From Pampus argenteus (Eukaryota; Chordata; Actinopteri; Scombriformes; Stromateidae): 64,000 nt of DNA. Below, one piece after another: positions 12,701 to 26,650 of this stretch. Where the stretch lies: positions 18,158,001 to 18,222,000 of the forward strand of contig CM072877.1 in NCBI GenBank assembly GCA_036937835.1. Reading direction: 5' to 3'. The translations under genes were made by a program, and so were the position numbers. A model generated the notes under the pieces. It saw only the letters and a program-made list of their open reading frames with translations, searched no databases and was not told the DNA's origin. Numbering within the stretch: position 1 is the stretch's first letter; every line of letters starts with the position of its first letter.

Positions 12701-15700
12701 TTCAAGTATCAGTGGATTAAATGATCAATAAAACTGATTATCTTCATTTTAAATGAGCAGCCATCTGAGGTTACGTCATGTGCACTCTTCATTTATTTAG
12801 TTGTCACATCTGTCTGTCACATTCAGACCAGTCTGAAGGCTTACATACTCCTAACGCAGCTTTCACTTAATCTAGGCAGGTGTGTGCTGATCCTATGGTA
12901 AACTAGAAGGTAATTATACTGTTTGCCGTATCGACAGACTAACCTAACACACACACACACACAGTCCTAGAAAAACAGAGAAAGCCACATTTTATCCTAG
13001 CCTAACCATGAGAGTCTCTTAGTGGGGGATCAGCAGAAAAGGAAAAGGGTGAACACAGTATAAAGAGAGCCAGTAAAAAGACCAAGAAAGAAAGTGTGTG
13101 GCACAGCGAGGCAGCGGAAAGGGTGTGGGAGAAAAAGCCGAGTGAGTGAGAGGTAATGAATAGCAAATCAGCTCCTTTATAAAACTCCTGCTTTCAGTGT
13201 TCAATCAGATTGTCAATTTTCCTCCGGCACAATAGAGGAGGAGGCCCAAGAGGGACCCTGGCCTCAGTTCAGAGAGCGAGAGAGACAGAGAGAAAAAGAG
13301 CGCCATCGAGCCAGCACCCAACCCTACCGACACAGCGTTCTGTCAGGTTTGGCAAAAACAGTACAGACAACAGGAGGTACTCAGTAGTGACTTGCTCTTT
13401 GACTTCTTTTTTCAATATATATTCCCTGTCTTCAAAGATGTATGAGTTAATGAGAGCAGCAGTGATCGAGCAGCTACTCTCCTCACTACAGTCATTTGCA
13501 TAGAGGAACTCCCTGTTTCCTCCCATGATAGGAAATGGCCTCGGGGATAGAGAGAATAGGCAGGAAGAGGCACAAATGACTGACAGTGTGGTCACAGTGT
13601 GCACCCTGCTGGGTCAGTAGCACGCCGCTAACATTTTTTACTGCTCAGATGACCAACTTTATGCTGAATCTGCTTGTGCACACTAGTTTCTGGTCAATAT
13701 GATGATGATTAGAGTGATGAAGCGGTTTTTATCCCCAGAAAGAAGTGCAGTTAGGTCACTTTATACTATAAATGTGTGCAGCATATCTCTAGATTGAGTA
13801 AGTCAATGGCATAGGCTGCTAAGATAATTGTTATCATTTGACATGCTAACTGAAATTGGAATAGAATTGCTCATTAAAAGTGAACTGAGCATGAAAGAAG
13901 AAAAAAAAAAAAAAAAGTCATACATAACTAATTTAGTCCAGCCTAATAAGACACTTGATCATAGCCGCTTGAGCATTTATGCCATTAATTTTTGCCGGGT
14001 ACAATTTTCTGTCCTTTAAACTGCGGTGGTTACATAAAAGAGGGGAAACAAAAAAACGTCCTAATTGCCTCGATAAATTGAGATGAAGTGCTGCACAGCA
14101 GGCCAAACAGTTGAATGGCTTTGTTCACTCAGCGCAACCTGAAATCAAAAACAAACACACACACACACACAGACTCCCATACACGTTCTTTCACCTACAT
14201 GAAGCCGTCTCCACACACGTCTCTGGGTACGTTGTACGTTTTGTATGGCGAGCAAACATTAGAGGCGACTCTCAGGAGGAATAACGACTCTGGACAGCGT
14301 TGGGTCTTGATCCAGATGGACTTGGCAGAGCTGTGTGGAAACCTGCTGCCAGTGTAACAACTCACAACACTCATTGTTAGGCAACCATCTCCCTAAAACA
14401 GCCATATTTCCCCCCCGTATTATCCAGATAATAAAGTTAAAGGAATGCAACATGGGTAATCAAACATAATTAATATTGTATAGATTTGCTGTAATTGTTA
14501 TGGATTTCCAGGGTTTGTTTTACTACTGAAAGACAATGGATACACAAACCACAAAGCCCTCCAGAAATTTAGAAAAAAACTGGATTTTAGTTTCTATGAT
14601 TTCTGTCTTTGTATTTTAGCGCTGACGTAACCTGAAAAGTGAATTCTTTGAGAGTCTAGATGTCGATGATGTAAAACTTTATCTTAAAATGCTATAACAT
14701 GGCTGTGGGTGTCTTATTTGATGTTGAGACGAGGCTTTTATTCTATTACTGAGCACTCAAAAACAGAACCAGCACTTTTGACTTCTACGTTCGATAGTTT
14801 TTTCCTTGTTGCTTCTTCGGCGATGCTCGTTTTCTGCTCTGTGCCACTGTAGGAAGCTTTTGTCTTCTAATAGAGATAGAAAAGGACAGATAGGAACAGT
14901 TTCACGTTTATTAACGTGGGTGGTTTCTCTAAGGCAAAGGAGGAGGTGCTCCCAAGAGGGGCCCCGAACAGTTTCAGGGGAGGCTCAGTGACTGGAAGTG
15001 GAAAAAAACACCACATTAGTTATTACATACAGGAGGGTGAACATGTAAAAACCAGTTTCATAGTTACGTCCTCCACCATGATATTGCATAGTTAGCAATA
15101 CATTATCAGGCTTCACATATTCATTTTTAAAAATATATTTTTTTAATTTTATCTATCTGTTACGTAACATTGATTCGAGCAGAAAGTGCCTCGTGCCACA
15201 AGGATTTTGTTCACAAGTTTCCTGTATGTGCAGTGCATCCTCATTTATGTACTGACCACATGTTTTGGCCACATGCAGTCGCCCTCGTTCTGCTATCAGC
15301 GGGCCCCATATGGATCCCTGCAGGACAGACACACAGATGGACACAGTGGGGATCTGCAGCCAGTCTGGCTGACACACCAGCATCCTGTCTCATCAAGTCC
15401 CTCTCAGAATGGCAACACATCACAGATCACATCAGGAGGGGTTTCTGATTTATCCATTAGCAATGAAATGATTTAAATGCTAATTAGCCTTAGCCTCTTA
15501 TTTGCACTGGATGTGTGCTTTTCAGACTAATTAGCATCCGCAGTTGATTCAGTTACCATTCACCCATAGAAGAAGGACATAAGTGATGTTTTCAGAGTTG
15601 CACATCAATAATTTAAAAGGCCACATAATAAAGGGCAGAATCAGTATGTTCTCATACGGCCAGAGGTAAACATTAAATTTATTTAGTTTGCATTATTTAG

Positions 15701-16868
15701 GACATATCAATTTAACATTTCATGTCCACAACAAAGATTTTTTTTTTTTTTCCTTCTTCCAATGAGGCTTGTGTTGTGAATTATTGAGCCCTTATGGTTT
15801 TGTATTGCAACGCTGCAGTCTTGAATAATTAAAAAGATAAAATATTAGAAAAAGTAGAAAATGTATTAAACTTCCAGCTCTTGTGTGGTGATAATAACCA
15901 AGGGATCCAATTCCATCTCAGAAAGACTGTTTGAAGATCAAAGCTGTGACTTTATCTCCAAACTGTTGAAATCATTCAGAAAAGGAGGGGCAAGGAAAAG
16001 CCACGACTCTGCATTTCCAAGGTTTAAAACTATAAATTAAATCCATCTGAATCTATGGAATATAGATCACCAATAGTTATTTGCAATCTTCAAATTTGCC
16101 ATAAAATATTGGCATTTCCTGCAGAAAGATGCAGGATGCAAATAGAGAGATTATAAGAAGAGTTAATCAAATTCATTGTGATATTGGATACGGATTATGA
16201 GACAATATTAAATCATAACTGTGGATGTCAAACCTGTGGCTTGACCAGCCAAGTAAACAAAGATATTAAGTCAGTTTCTCCGTTGCTTCCTTCCTCGAAT
16301 GAGCGTCGCTGCTAAACATATCAGCTTGTTAATTTGGATGTTTTATTAAGTGTCGTGTCACTGAACAATTTTTTATTTTTATTTTTTTGGCCTTCGCATG
16401 AAACCAGATGGTGCTCAGAATATTAACACATTATATTTAGAGGAAATAACACTGTTAATAGCTTTATGCAGTTGTGAATGATATAGTGGAATATAAAGGA
16501 GCACAATAAACAAAATTCTGACTGTTACAAAAAGAAAAAAGAAAAGAAAAAAAAAAGTTGAGACATGTTAATTAATGCGATCACACTGGCAATGAAGTTT
16601 AAGAGTTGACAAATTACTCACCTAAGAAAACTAACAATGAATAACTGAATAAATAATATTAGAGATTAATCGTTTTAAAGCATGAATACAATGTGGAAGT
16701 TGTAATGTTTTTGGCAAAACTTTATAACTTGATCCTTTAGTACACTATACTTTATTAGTTTAATATTATGCAGACTGCAAATATATGCAAATATAGGCCA
16801 AGTTATACAAAACCGTTGCAATGTAAATTACAATCAGTAATAGTATTTCCTGAAGTGGCTGAAATGGT

Positions 16869-16869
16869 C

Positions 16870-16901
<32 letters not shown>
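16869..16901. repeat. (TTG)n microsatellite
   Basis: About eleven TTG/TGT trinucleotides run into poly(T). Confidence 0.9.
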
Positions 16902-16902
<1 letters not shown>

Positions 16903-18940
16903 TTCAAAGGGGACATATTGTGTACATATTCAGCTTCTCTGTATTGTGATTAAACACGAGTTGCCATATGTTGTGCACCTCTTCTAGTGCTTCATCAGAG
17001 GTCCAGTTTATTGCATGTTTTAGGTGAAAAAGCACTTGTGAGTTTCATTTTGTGAAGTGTTAATCATTTATTTAATTTCACGGCCCGAGGCTCAACGTGT
17101 TTATCAGTCTTTTTGTTGTATAGGTGTATTAATTTGCTTCCGTTTTAATTGTTGGGAGGCCAGACGTTTATGAATATTTTGCGTGCAATTAGCGCTCCGT
17201 GCAGTGTTGAAACATTTCAGTAAATTACAGGGGACGGATTATGTTTTAATTATCTCTTAGCGTATCCGAACAATCCTGAGTGAAATGTGTTGTGAGTTAT
17301 GGCCTTATTCAGCTCATTATTCAGACGTCTCAGCCCACAGGTGGTGAAAGAAGAGCCTCCTTTTTTTTCCCTTCCTCCAGTCCGTAAACACCCGGGGTTC
17401 GTACGAGCGGATGACCGTCACATTTAGTGTCCACATCAACGGCTCCTTTGAGCAGAAGCTGCAGCTTTTTATCTAGAAAGTGATGATCTCTGGTTTGAGC
17501 CATTGTTCCTATAACAAGGCCAGCACTTGGAAGCGAGCTTTTCCCCAGTGGGAATGAGAGAGGGACCAGACCTCTGGCTGTCAGGATAATTGGCAAAGGC
17601 ACCTGGATCATACAGAAGCAATGACAGACTGACATTTATTACCTTTAACAGTATTTCCTCCATCACTCTGTCACTCTCTCCCTTTCTCACACACATATTC
17701 CCGCTCTCATACTTCTTTTTTTTTTTGTTTGTGCGTTTGCCCTCATCAGCACTCCCACCATCACCTTGTGGGTCATCATCCAATGTCTCCTCGGTGCAGT
17801 TATCCTTGGCACCTGAGAAATAAAGTCACTCCTGATGACTGATAACCATAGGTCCATGCAGAGATGAGCTGCAATTGGTAATGATATAGATATGCTGTTT
17901 GCCTTTTATATGATCCTCAAGGCTGTGTCTGTACAGCCGTGTCAGGTCACAGGCTGGATCAGTGGTAGCATTATGAAGTACATCATAAAAGTCCTTGTAA
18001 ATAAAGCAAATGTGCTTTCAAGCAGCACTCACACTATAGACCTTGAAATAGCCAAGTCCTCACTATGAATAAATGGGGATCCCATCAACGCCTCGGCCTG
18101 GACACTGTAGAGCACCACCCAACCGCGGCTTTAGAGCCTTTTTGAAGAGCTGTTTATGATTCTGCATGTGAGTGAAGCAGATAATGACCAGCTGTGGACA
18201 TCCCTCACTGAGGTTCTCAGGGACCTTATTGGCACATTAAAATATCTCATTATGGCACTTTACAGATGTCACCTCTGCCACTTGTGAGGTTTGTGCCTGT
18301 TGGCCTCCCCACATTACGCTGGCTCTGACAATCTGGCCGCGGTCAGGCTCGGGTTCAGGACCTCTGAGCCGCTGGGCTGCAGAGAGCCGAGCCGAGTCGG
18401 ACAGCCGAGCTTTTTTTTTATTGGCGGATTCAAAGCTTTGTGAACTGCATGTAAAGAGCAACCTGCAAAACAATCACTTCTCTGCTCTTGTGGACATGAG
18501 GCAACACAAAACAGAGCTTCCTAGCTAGGCTATTCAACAAACATATGAACTTATTACCAGCTTTAGCCACATACTGTGAATCCAAACGTAAAATGCATTG
18601 ATGTAGGATATTGATTTGATCACACAACCACCTCCGTACAGGATCTAAGATGCATTTTATCCAGAAGGTAATCGGGTGTAAATGAAATGAAATATGACTT
18701 ATGAATATGAGCTACGAAGCTCAGCTTTTAACACCACTCAGATGGTAGAAAATCATCTGAAGTGTAGAAATAAGGCAAAGATATTTTATTAAATACAGCA
18801 CATTTCACAACAAGTAAACTCAATGTGCTTTTGCAAATATATGTATGTATGTGTCTCAGAATATTTATATGTGTATATATTAAAATACAGGAAAAGTAAA
18901 AGACAATAAAAGCAAGAGAAAACACAAAACAAATTAATGA

Positions 18941-18964
18941 AACACACACACACACACACACACA
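18941..18964. repeat. (AC)n microsatellite
   Basis: About twelve AC dinucleotides. Confidence 0.9.
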
Positions 18965-19536
18965 GATGCTTTATTCCACACGCTTTAAGTAGCTGCAGAT
19001 ATTCAGGGTGTTGATATTATTATTTGCGTATCTCCTGATATTATTATATTATATTATCAGCTACATATGTCAGATTGTGGTATGAAAGGAAATTGTCTGT
19101 TATAGGCATTTTACATACATAAATGTGACTGTTTTTTAATATATATTCATGGTTGAACATAAATTCAGTCAGGAAATCAAACATAATAAACAATAAACAT
19201 TGTTGTGTTTTCATGAATCACTTGACTATAATATTATTACATTTAATATTATCGTATTTAGACTCACTGAGGTCTTTAGGTTGAAGCTCTGTGACGCTAA
19301 ACATGGGACATATATATGACATATATATATCTGCTGCTGCTCGCCTTTTGACTTGGTCTGTTCACCGTTTTCATTGTTTACATGATAACTTGATGAGTAA
19401 TGAAATATGTTGAAGCATGTTGTGCTTTCAAGCCACAAGCAGCTAATGCTACTCGATATTCAACATATAAGCAGTTGTTGCAGCAGAAGTGAAATCACCA
19501 CAGCGTGACAAACCCTGGCTGCTCCTGGTCCGTCCG

Positions 19537-19539
<3 letters not shown>

Positions 19540-19576
<37 letters not shown>
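19540..19576. repeat. (TG)n microsatellite
   Basis: About 18 TG dinucleotides, preceded by a short CCGT tandem run. Confidence 0.95.
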
Positions 19577-19578
<2 letters not shown>

Positions 19579-21818
19579 ATCCTTTCTTCTGTTCAGCTCC
19601 TACCTCGGTATCAAAGCTCCTCCACCGTGTTAACCTTCTTAAGTTCGTCTGCAGCCTCATTATTCAAAGCAGACAGACGCATTAATGCCGGCAGTAAACG
19701 AACTGCCTCAAGCCGGTGATTTTTGATTTGATTGCTTGTAAGAAATGTGCTGCTGCTTTTGATCACGACGGTGTGGATCGATGATGATTAACCGCACGAA
19801 ACAATGAGTTGTTTACTAATATTCTGGCCATAAGTAGGAACATTATATTTATGATCACCTTTTTAAAAACTACAAGCATTTTATTTACTCACCGTGGCTT
19901 GACGACACCATTCAGATCAATGCTCTCTGTTAAACTAATTATGCAATCACACTGACAGTAACTTGAAGGTTCAGGTTGTAACCTTGTAATCTGCAGAGAT
20001 ATTTATAGGAGACGGGACGCGTTATCACATTCAAAAAGCAGTTTTCTTTGACATTTTCCAGGCAATCAAACTGTTACTCATCCTCTTGACAGTATATATC
20101 AAGCATTAAGAATTCACTTTGTAGTGAAATTAGAAATTATGCATACATTTGCATAAATGTTTCCTTAAAAAAATCCTTTTGTTTTGTACTTTCCCTCCAG
20201 TGAATGATGGCCTATATTCCTTCAGCAATACGAACCAACTGCAACAGTGAGAATGCTAATTCACTCTCTTAATTCAGTTAGGCCTTGAACACTAATAAGC
20301 ATATTAACTGACACCGCTATTGACAGTATTATTCAAATGTCAATAATGCTATGAATATCAATATAGCCTTTAACCACATTTCAAGCACTGTTCTGTTGAA
20401 TGGCAGCTCCTTCACTGCAGCAACAGCAGGAGATGCTTCTTAATTTATTTCAGATTGACAAAATGTAGCACACTTTTGTTCAATATTTAACCATTACCCA
20501 TCATTCACAATCTTCCCAACGCCTCTCTCAAAAGACTCATGAATGTATTTTTTTTTTCTTGCTCTTCTATTGATTGGGATCTTACATAATTGATCATCGG
20601 GGAGACACTTTAAGATTTCGGCTGTCCTTCTTCGTCTTCTGTACGGCGATTCAAGCGCATCTCCTCGATTTTTATTCATTACAAACGAGATTCGCCCTCC
20701 AGAGATTCCTCTCGATCGAGACAGAGCTGAAATAATTGGCTATACAAATCTGTTGCAAGCGTCAATGCAGAGAAAATCATCAGATCCATCACTCTTCTAA
20801 TATCTTCTAGTAATTCTCAGCTTTTCCAAAATGTTTTGCTGTTTTTTTAGCTTTTTGACCTTTGCAGCTTTGCTCAGGTGTAGTTGTCGTATACAGTATG
20901 ATAGTATGATATCAATATCAATGCATGTTGGATTTCATTTCTAATAAACTGACACCTTTTGAGTCCTCCAAACTAAACCCTATTCATCAAAATTGAAAGG
21001 TGTGTCTGTCTGCTGCTATAAGAATAACATAGATGACCTGTGAGGTTAAGTAATGCTCCCTGAACATGTTAATTAACAGCCAGGAACGGGAGAAAGAAGG
21101 GAAGGACTTTTACAGACCGGCTGTCTTAATTAAAGCATCCAGCTAAAGCACAGTGCATATAATAACTGTGTGTCTATCTGAAAAAAAAGCCCCTAATGGA
21201 CAAAGCCTTGACATTGTCGATAGAGAAATCCAGTGACACGTATGACCTGGAGCACGGACAAACACGGAGGCTCCCAGAGGAGAACATCAGGCCAGTGACA
21301 CGTCTTCAGAGGAGAATTATGATGAAGAGAAACGGACTTGAAGTGGGTTTTTTTTTCTTGTTCTGGAGGCTTGTAATTACAGCCCGAAGAGCCGCGGAAT
21401 AATTACATGAGCTCCATCAGTGAGTGATAGAGGGGTAGGTGGAGAAAATGAAAATCAGAGATATCATCCACCTCTCAAGGAGCCCCACATCGTGTTAGAA
21501 AAAGAACAAAGAGCGAGGTATTTCTTTCTTCACTCTTATCTCAGAGCTCCTCTAATCATTTCCTGTTCATTTGTCTGTTTCTCCCACTGTGTTTTTTTTT
21601 CTCTCTCTCTCTCTTTTTTCATTCTCTCGTTCTGTCTCCACGCTGGTCTGTCTACCTTCCTCTTCCTTCTCCCTCTCTGACATTGTTCCAGGCTACTCCG
21701 GGCAATTACAATTTAAAATGACAAAATGAAGATCATCACCGTGTCACAAAATCAAGCGGCCCATGAAAAAAAGTGCGTAGCTGTCTGCGTGTGGTCATTT
21801 GTGTATGCACGGACTGTA

Positions 21819-21820
<2 letters not shown>

Positions 21821-21858
<38 letters not shown>
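21821..21858. repeat. (GT)n microsatellite
   Basis: About 19 GT dinucleotides. Open frames on both strands through it are repeat artefacts. Confidence 0.95.
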
Positions 21859-21861
<3 letters not shown>

Positions 21862-22244
21862 TGTCTTGCGTGCTTGTTGTACGTTTACTCCAGTGTACTT
21901 CCAACAGTTTATGACATCTGCCCACCGCCATAGTGTGTTCTGCATCAGAGTTTCTGAGTCAGATGCAGTCAGGGGTAATGTAGTGTACCAGGAGTCGGCT
22001 TGCCCTGGTCTGCTCATCCTCCCGTTGCCGTTACCTCCAGCATTCACCTGTACCTGTGATAGCAGCTGAGTTCCTCTTTGCATTGATGTCAGCATTTTTG
22101 AAGCCGATAAAAATATATATTTGAATCCTGCATGCGCTACTCCTGGATAGAAATGATCCCTAAGAGGGATTTAACTCTGCATCCTACCACACTGTGACTC
22201 CCAGCACAGGATTTTGAGGAAGAATGAGAATTGGAGCTAGTCAT

Positions 22245-22246
<2 letters not shown>

Positions 22247-22275
<29 letters not shown>
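22247..22275. repeat. (CA)n microsatellite
   Basis: About 14 CA dinucleotides. Confidence 0.93.
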
Positions 22276-23012
22276 TTCAGTGGCTTCGACTGTAGGCTGT
22301 GGGCTGTTGATTTGGTCCCTTCAACCTTTTTCATGAAACAGATGGTCTTATAGAGCTCTGGAAAGTTTCTGGGAGTAAAATGAACCCTAATAGAGCATCA
22401 AATCCAAATTCTGATATGATTTAAAAAGGTATTTATTTACTGCACAGCTGAAGCTGTCATGTTCTAGCATTTCCTCAAATAGCTTTGCCTAAACACAGTA
22501 GCCAGCACGGTCAGTGCTACACATCCTTTGCCTCAGCTTTAATTACACTGTAGTCAGACAAGCTATAAAGGCAGCCACCCCCTTTAGTCGCCATGCTGAT
22601 CAATAAGTGGACAGACTCCAAAGCCATTGCTGCGTGTAAGAAATACAGCCAGGAAAAGAGGAAAGAAGAAAAAACAGCTTCATCAATTTAAAAGCAAATT
22701 TAATCCTGCATGTTTTTTTTTGGGGTTTTTTTTAACTTGTGCTTGTAGCAAATTGTCAGTTAAAACATAAAAAAAAAAGCTTGATATTGGTATTCACAGC
22801 AAACAATGTGTATGCAGTTTGTCTAAATGCAAAGCACAGAAACACAGAGAGAGATGAATCGAGCCTTTCTCATCCTGAAAAGTGCAAGTACACTTTTCCA
22901 AAAATGTATTTCTGATACTCGGATATAAACAAAGCCACTCTGGGGATGATGCTGAAATGAACATGGAGTGCACCATTACTGTACCAAGTGCTCAGACAGA
23001 AAGAGGCAAGCC

Positions 23013-23050
23013 GGGGGTGGGGGTGGGGGTTGGGGTGGGGTGGGTGGGGG
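23013..23050 (+). repeat. G-rich tract with strong G-quadruplex potential
   Basis: Seven G runs of 3-5 bases are separated by one or two T: runs of 5, 5, 5, 4, 4, 3 and 5. This greatly exceeds the four-run minimum for an intramolecular G-quadruplex on the + strand. A purine-rich stretch continues to about 23280. Confidence 0.85.
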
Positions 23051-26000
23051 TATGAGTGGAGAGAGGATGCTCGGACAGGTAGAGTGAAAGATTTGTGGGG
23101 ATAGAGAGCAATATAGAAGAAGATGATTGAGAAAGATGGATAGGAAAAGATGAGAGACAGACAAAAAGGGGGATGATTTAGAGACAGCAGGAGAGAGAGT
23201 GGGAAAGAAATAGAGCTGGAAAGCAGTGACACAGGGAAGAGAGCTAAGGAGCCGGCGACAGGAATAGTATAGAGGAGGTGTCACCGTCAAGGGTGCCTCA
23301 ATGAGATGCCATAAAACACTCTCTTATTCTGCCTACTGTCACAGCAATAGATAGTCAGGGACCCACAAATACAGACGCAAACACACACACCAACACACAG
23401 ACGCTAAAGACACACTGATGCATTAACATCTCACTCGTGTTTGTTTGCCAACATCTCTGTTTCTGGGTTTTCAGTGTTTCGCAGCATCGCCGGTTTTCTC
23501 TGCATATCGTCGTGTTGCAGAAACAAAATAACATCCGATTAAATGCAGAACAGTTTTCAGTCACTCAGATTGACACGCAGAGACTGTATGAACATTATTA
23601 CAGGTTGGTTGATGGATATGGTGAAAATGTCAAGGAAGTAATTGTGTTAATATAACGGATGATTCTGGTCCTTGATTCTGATTGGCTGAGCTGTCTAATC
23701 TATGTGTGTTTCTACATGTTTCTCCACATGAATGTCGCACAAAATGTAAGAACGAGTCCTCAAGGTAAATACTAGCTTTTCTTTGCTAATTGAGAAAGAA
23801 AGTTGGAGAAATGGTCACGTCTGCTCGACCCTCATAAAGCTCATCACTCATTATGAGTCTTTTATATAGAAGTCGGTAGATGATGGTTGATGATTGGTTT
23901 GGAGAATGATGTCTAGATGAACTCCAGTTTTCATGTTATAACCTGATGCAGATTGTTGTAAAAAGATATTTATTCTGTACATATATTTATATATTCTTGT
24001 TAAGTTTCAGACAAATTTCCTCCCAGAGAAGAAAAAAACATTAAAATAGAAATATGTGATGAAGCATCCGGACTCAGTTTCTAATATTCTTCACAATCGT
24101 TGCCTCATTTACAACTGTGTGGCCAGTAAAATCTAACTATATTCATGCAGGTGTGCAGTGTGGACATTATGACCTGACACTGTATTGTTGATTTAACTAA
24201 GATTAATGTATGTTTATCAAGAGGGAACTGGGTCTCTCTGCAGAATCCTGTTACAGCTCCTCAGCATATCTAACTGTATATGTCCATTCACAGGTGGATT
24301 TAAATTGGCATAAACATTTAAGTAATGTGTAGGACTCGTAGCTTTTTCTTCCATAACGAGGAGAACATGTCTGAAACAATGAAAACTCGGAGCCAGACAG
24401 ACAGACACAGTGTAGGTGAGAATCTGTGTGGGCTGGCGTGTTGACTAGCTTCCATATGTTCCCAAAACCCAACATATACTATATGTCACCGTGTACACAA
24501 ACTAGTGATTATTTCTCAGTATCATTGCATGCAACAGCGTGGCCCCCGCTCAAGACACACACTAACGAAGATGCGTACGTGCAGGAAAGGTCAACGAGGC
24601 AGTCGAGGCGCCGCTCGGCTCAATGCTCCTAACTGCTGCGTTTGAGGGGAGTGGGAACACGGACATGTGACACGTTCTTGCTGCCAATAATGTGTATGTG
24701 TGTGTGTCATTACCACATGTTGTTGTTTGTTAATGAGAACGGATGGACATAACTCTTCACAGAAGGAGCTTTACCTGCTTTGTACGTCTGTGTTTGGACA
24801 CCTGTGAGAGTGCTCGTTAAATGATGTGTGTTTTCTGCCAGGTGCTCAAGTGGACATCATTTTAATACTAGTCATGAACGGATCCTTTCATAATGTGTTT
24901 CCAGTGTGATGGGAGCCAAAACACACACTTCTTCTTTAATGCAAAAAATGTTTTTAAAAAATGTATGAAGCTTCAGTCAAATCACGTTTAGAAATCATCC
25001 ATAGAAAAACAAAGAGGGAATTTTCTACTAAGACTAGAAGATATCAACTAGATTCAACTAACTCAGCCTCCTATTAACGTCAGATAAACGTTGACATAAA
25101 TCACCTAAATTTTTTGACTTATTGATCAGCTATAAAACCAATCAATCATGTACACAACTTCTATGCACCGTTTAATATTCCACCAGGCTCGTATTCATCT
25201 ATTCAACATGTCAACATGTCTCATATTTATATTTCCATCACTTGAACTTGAACTCCAACAGATCCACCGTGTGTCTATTTCACAATGTTGCACAATTTAG
25301 TCACTTAGCTGGCGGGGCAGCAGGCAGAAGGTGGAGCTGCTAAGTTGATTGCCGGCACCCCTAAAGCCGATTTATCTGATAGATGTTTTGGACGCGGTCC
25401 GCTGCGCTGACCTCTGGGGCAAAACTCTAAATTAGATTTTTTTTTTCTCTCCCTCCAGCACACACTGTGTTGCTATGTCACCTATGTTTGTCATCCCTCC
25501 ACCCTCCTCAGCAAAGGAATCACTTGGTATCCAGATATTACGAACTCCATGATAGTGATTGTGTCACATCTCCTGAAACAGGGAACTGTCGCAGATGTTT
25601 GTAGCGGTGGCAGAAAGCAGCGACGGATGGAGACAAAAGTAAAAAGGGAGCGGTCGCGCTGTGAGTGATAGATGACGCGGCTACGGAAATGGTCTGGAAG
25701 AGAACGCTGTGTCAAGCAGTCAACTGGCCAGGCATCGATTTTAATCTTGTGCACTCTCCTGATTTGACCGTGTCACGGTGAGATTGAAACAGCCTACGTG
25801 GACGCCTGAGCACACCACACCTGATAAGCCCACAATGAAGCTGAAAGTGGGCTGAAACAGCGGGCGGAGTAGAACGGGGGCAGAACATCACAAGACACAG
25901 GGTGAGACAGCTGTTTCAGGCACGCTAACAAGCAGCTAAAGCCACTAGAGGGGCCGCTCGATCGATTTGTACGGGCGGTTGGAGGAGTCACAAAGCTCAT

Positions 26001-26605
26001 GGAATTGGATCCTTTGTATCCAATGGATTTTGACTTAAATATCTAAAGAGATCCCTTTTGGCTCAATGACTATCGATTGAGCTAAAGAGGTTTTTATCTA
26101 ATGAATATTGTAATTGCCGTCATATGAAACGGGTGGTTAACTGTGTGAGGAGTTTGTGTTTGAATATGTTTGATAGATTCTAATAAAGCAGCCGGATTAA
26201 ACTGCGGCCTGATGTTTATGTAAAGCAGAAGGAAACTGATATTGATCCCGGGACCATCCTGGTCTGTGTGTTACATGTCACTGCTTCTGTTATCTTTCAT
26301 AGCCCTGTACAGTCTACAGGTCACACTAATGTCACAAAACCATCTTTAATTAAAAAAAACAAACCCGTCCCGTTTTTTTCTTCCACATTTAGCCTGCTCA
26401 CGTTGCATTGTGGGATCAGTCGATGTTCGGGATTAGCTGTAATCCAGGGTATTTGGTGAATTTGTTCATTAATGGAGAAACGTGTTCAGACAAGTATGAA
26501 CACTTACTGACTTACACACTTTAAAACTGACGTGCACGCACAATCTGCAATAAACCAGCTTCACTTGTCATATTTGTATTATGCGTTGCCACACATGCAC
26601 AGAGA

Positions 26606-26607
<2 letters not shown>

Positions 26608-26648
<41 letters not shown>
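26608..26648. repeat. (AC)n microsatellite
   Basis: About 20 AC dinucleotides. Confidence 0.95.
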
Positions 26649-26650
<2 letters not shown>

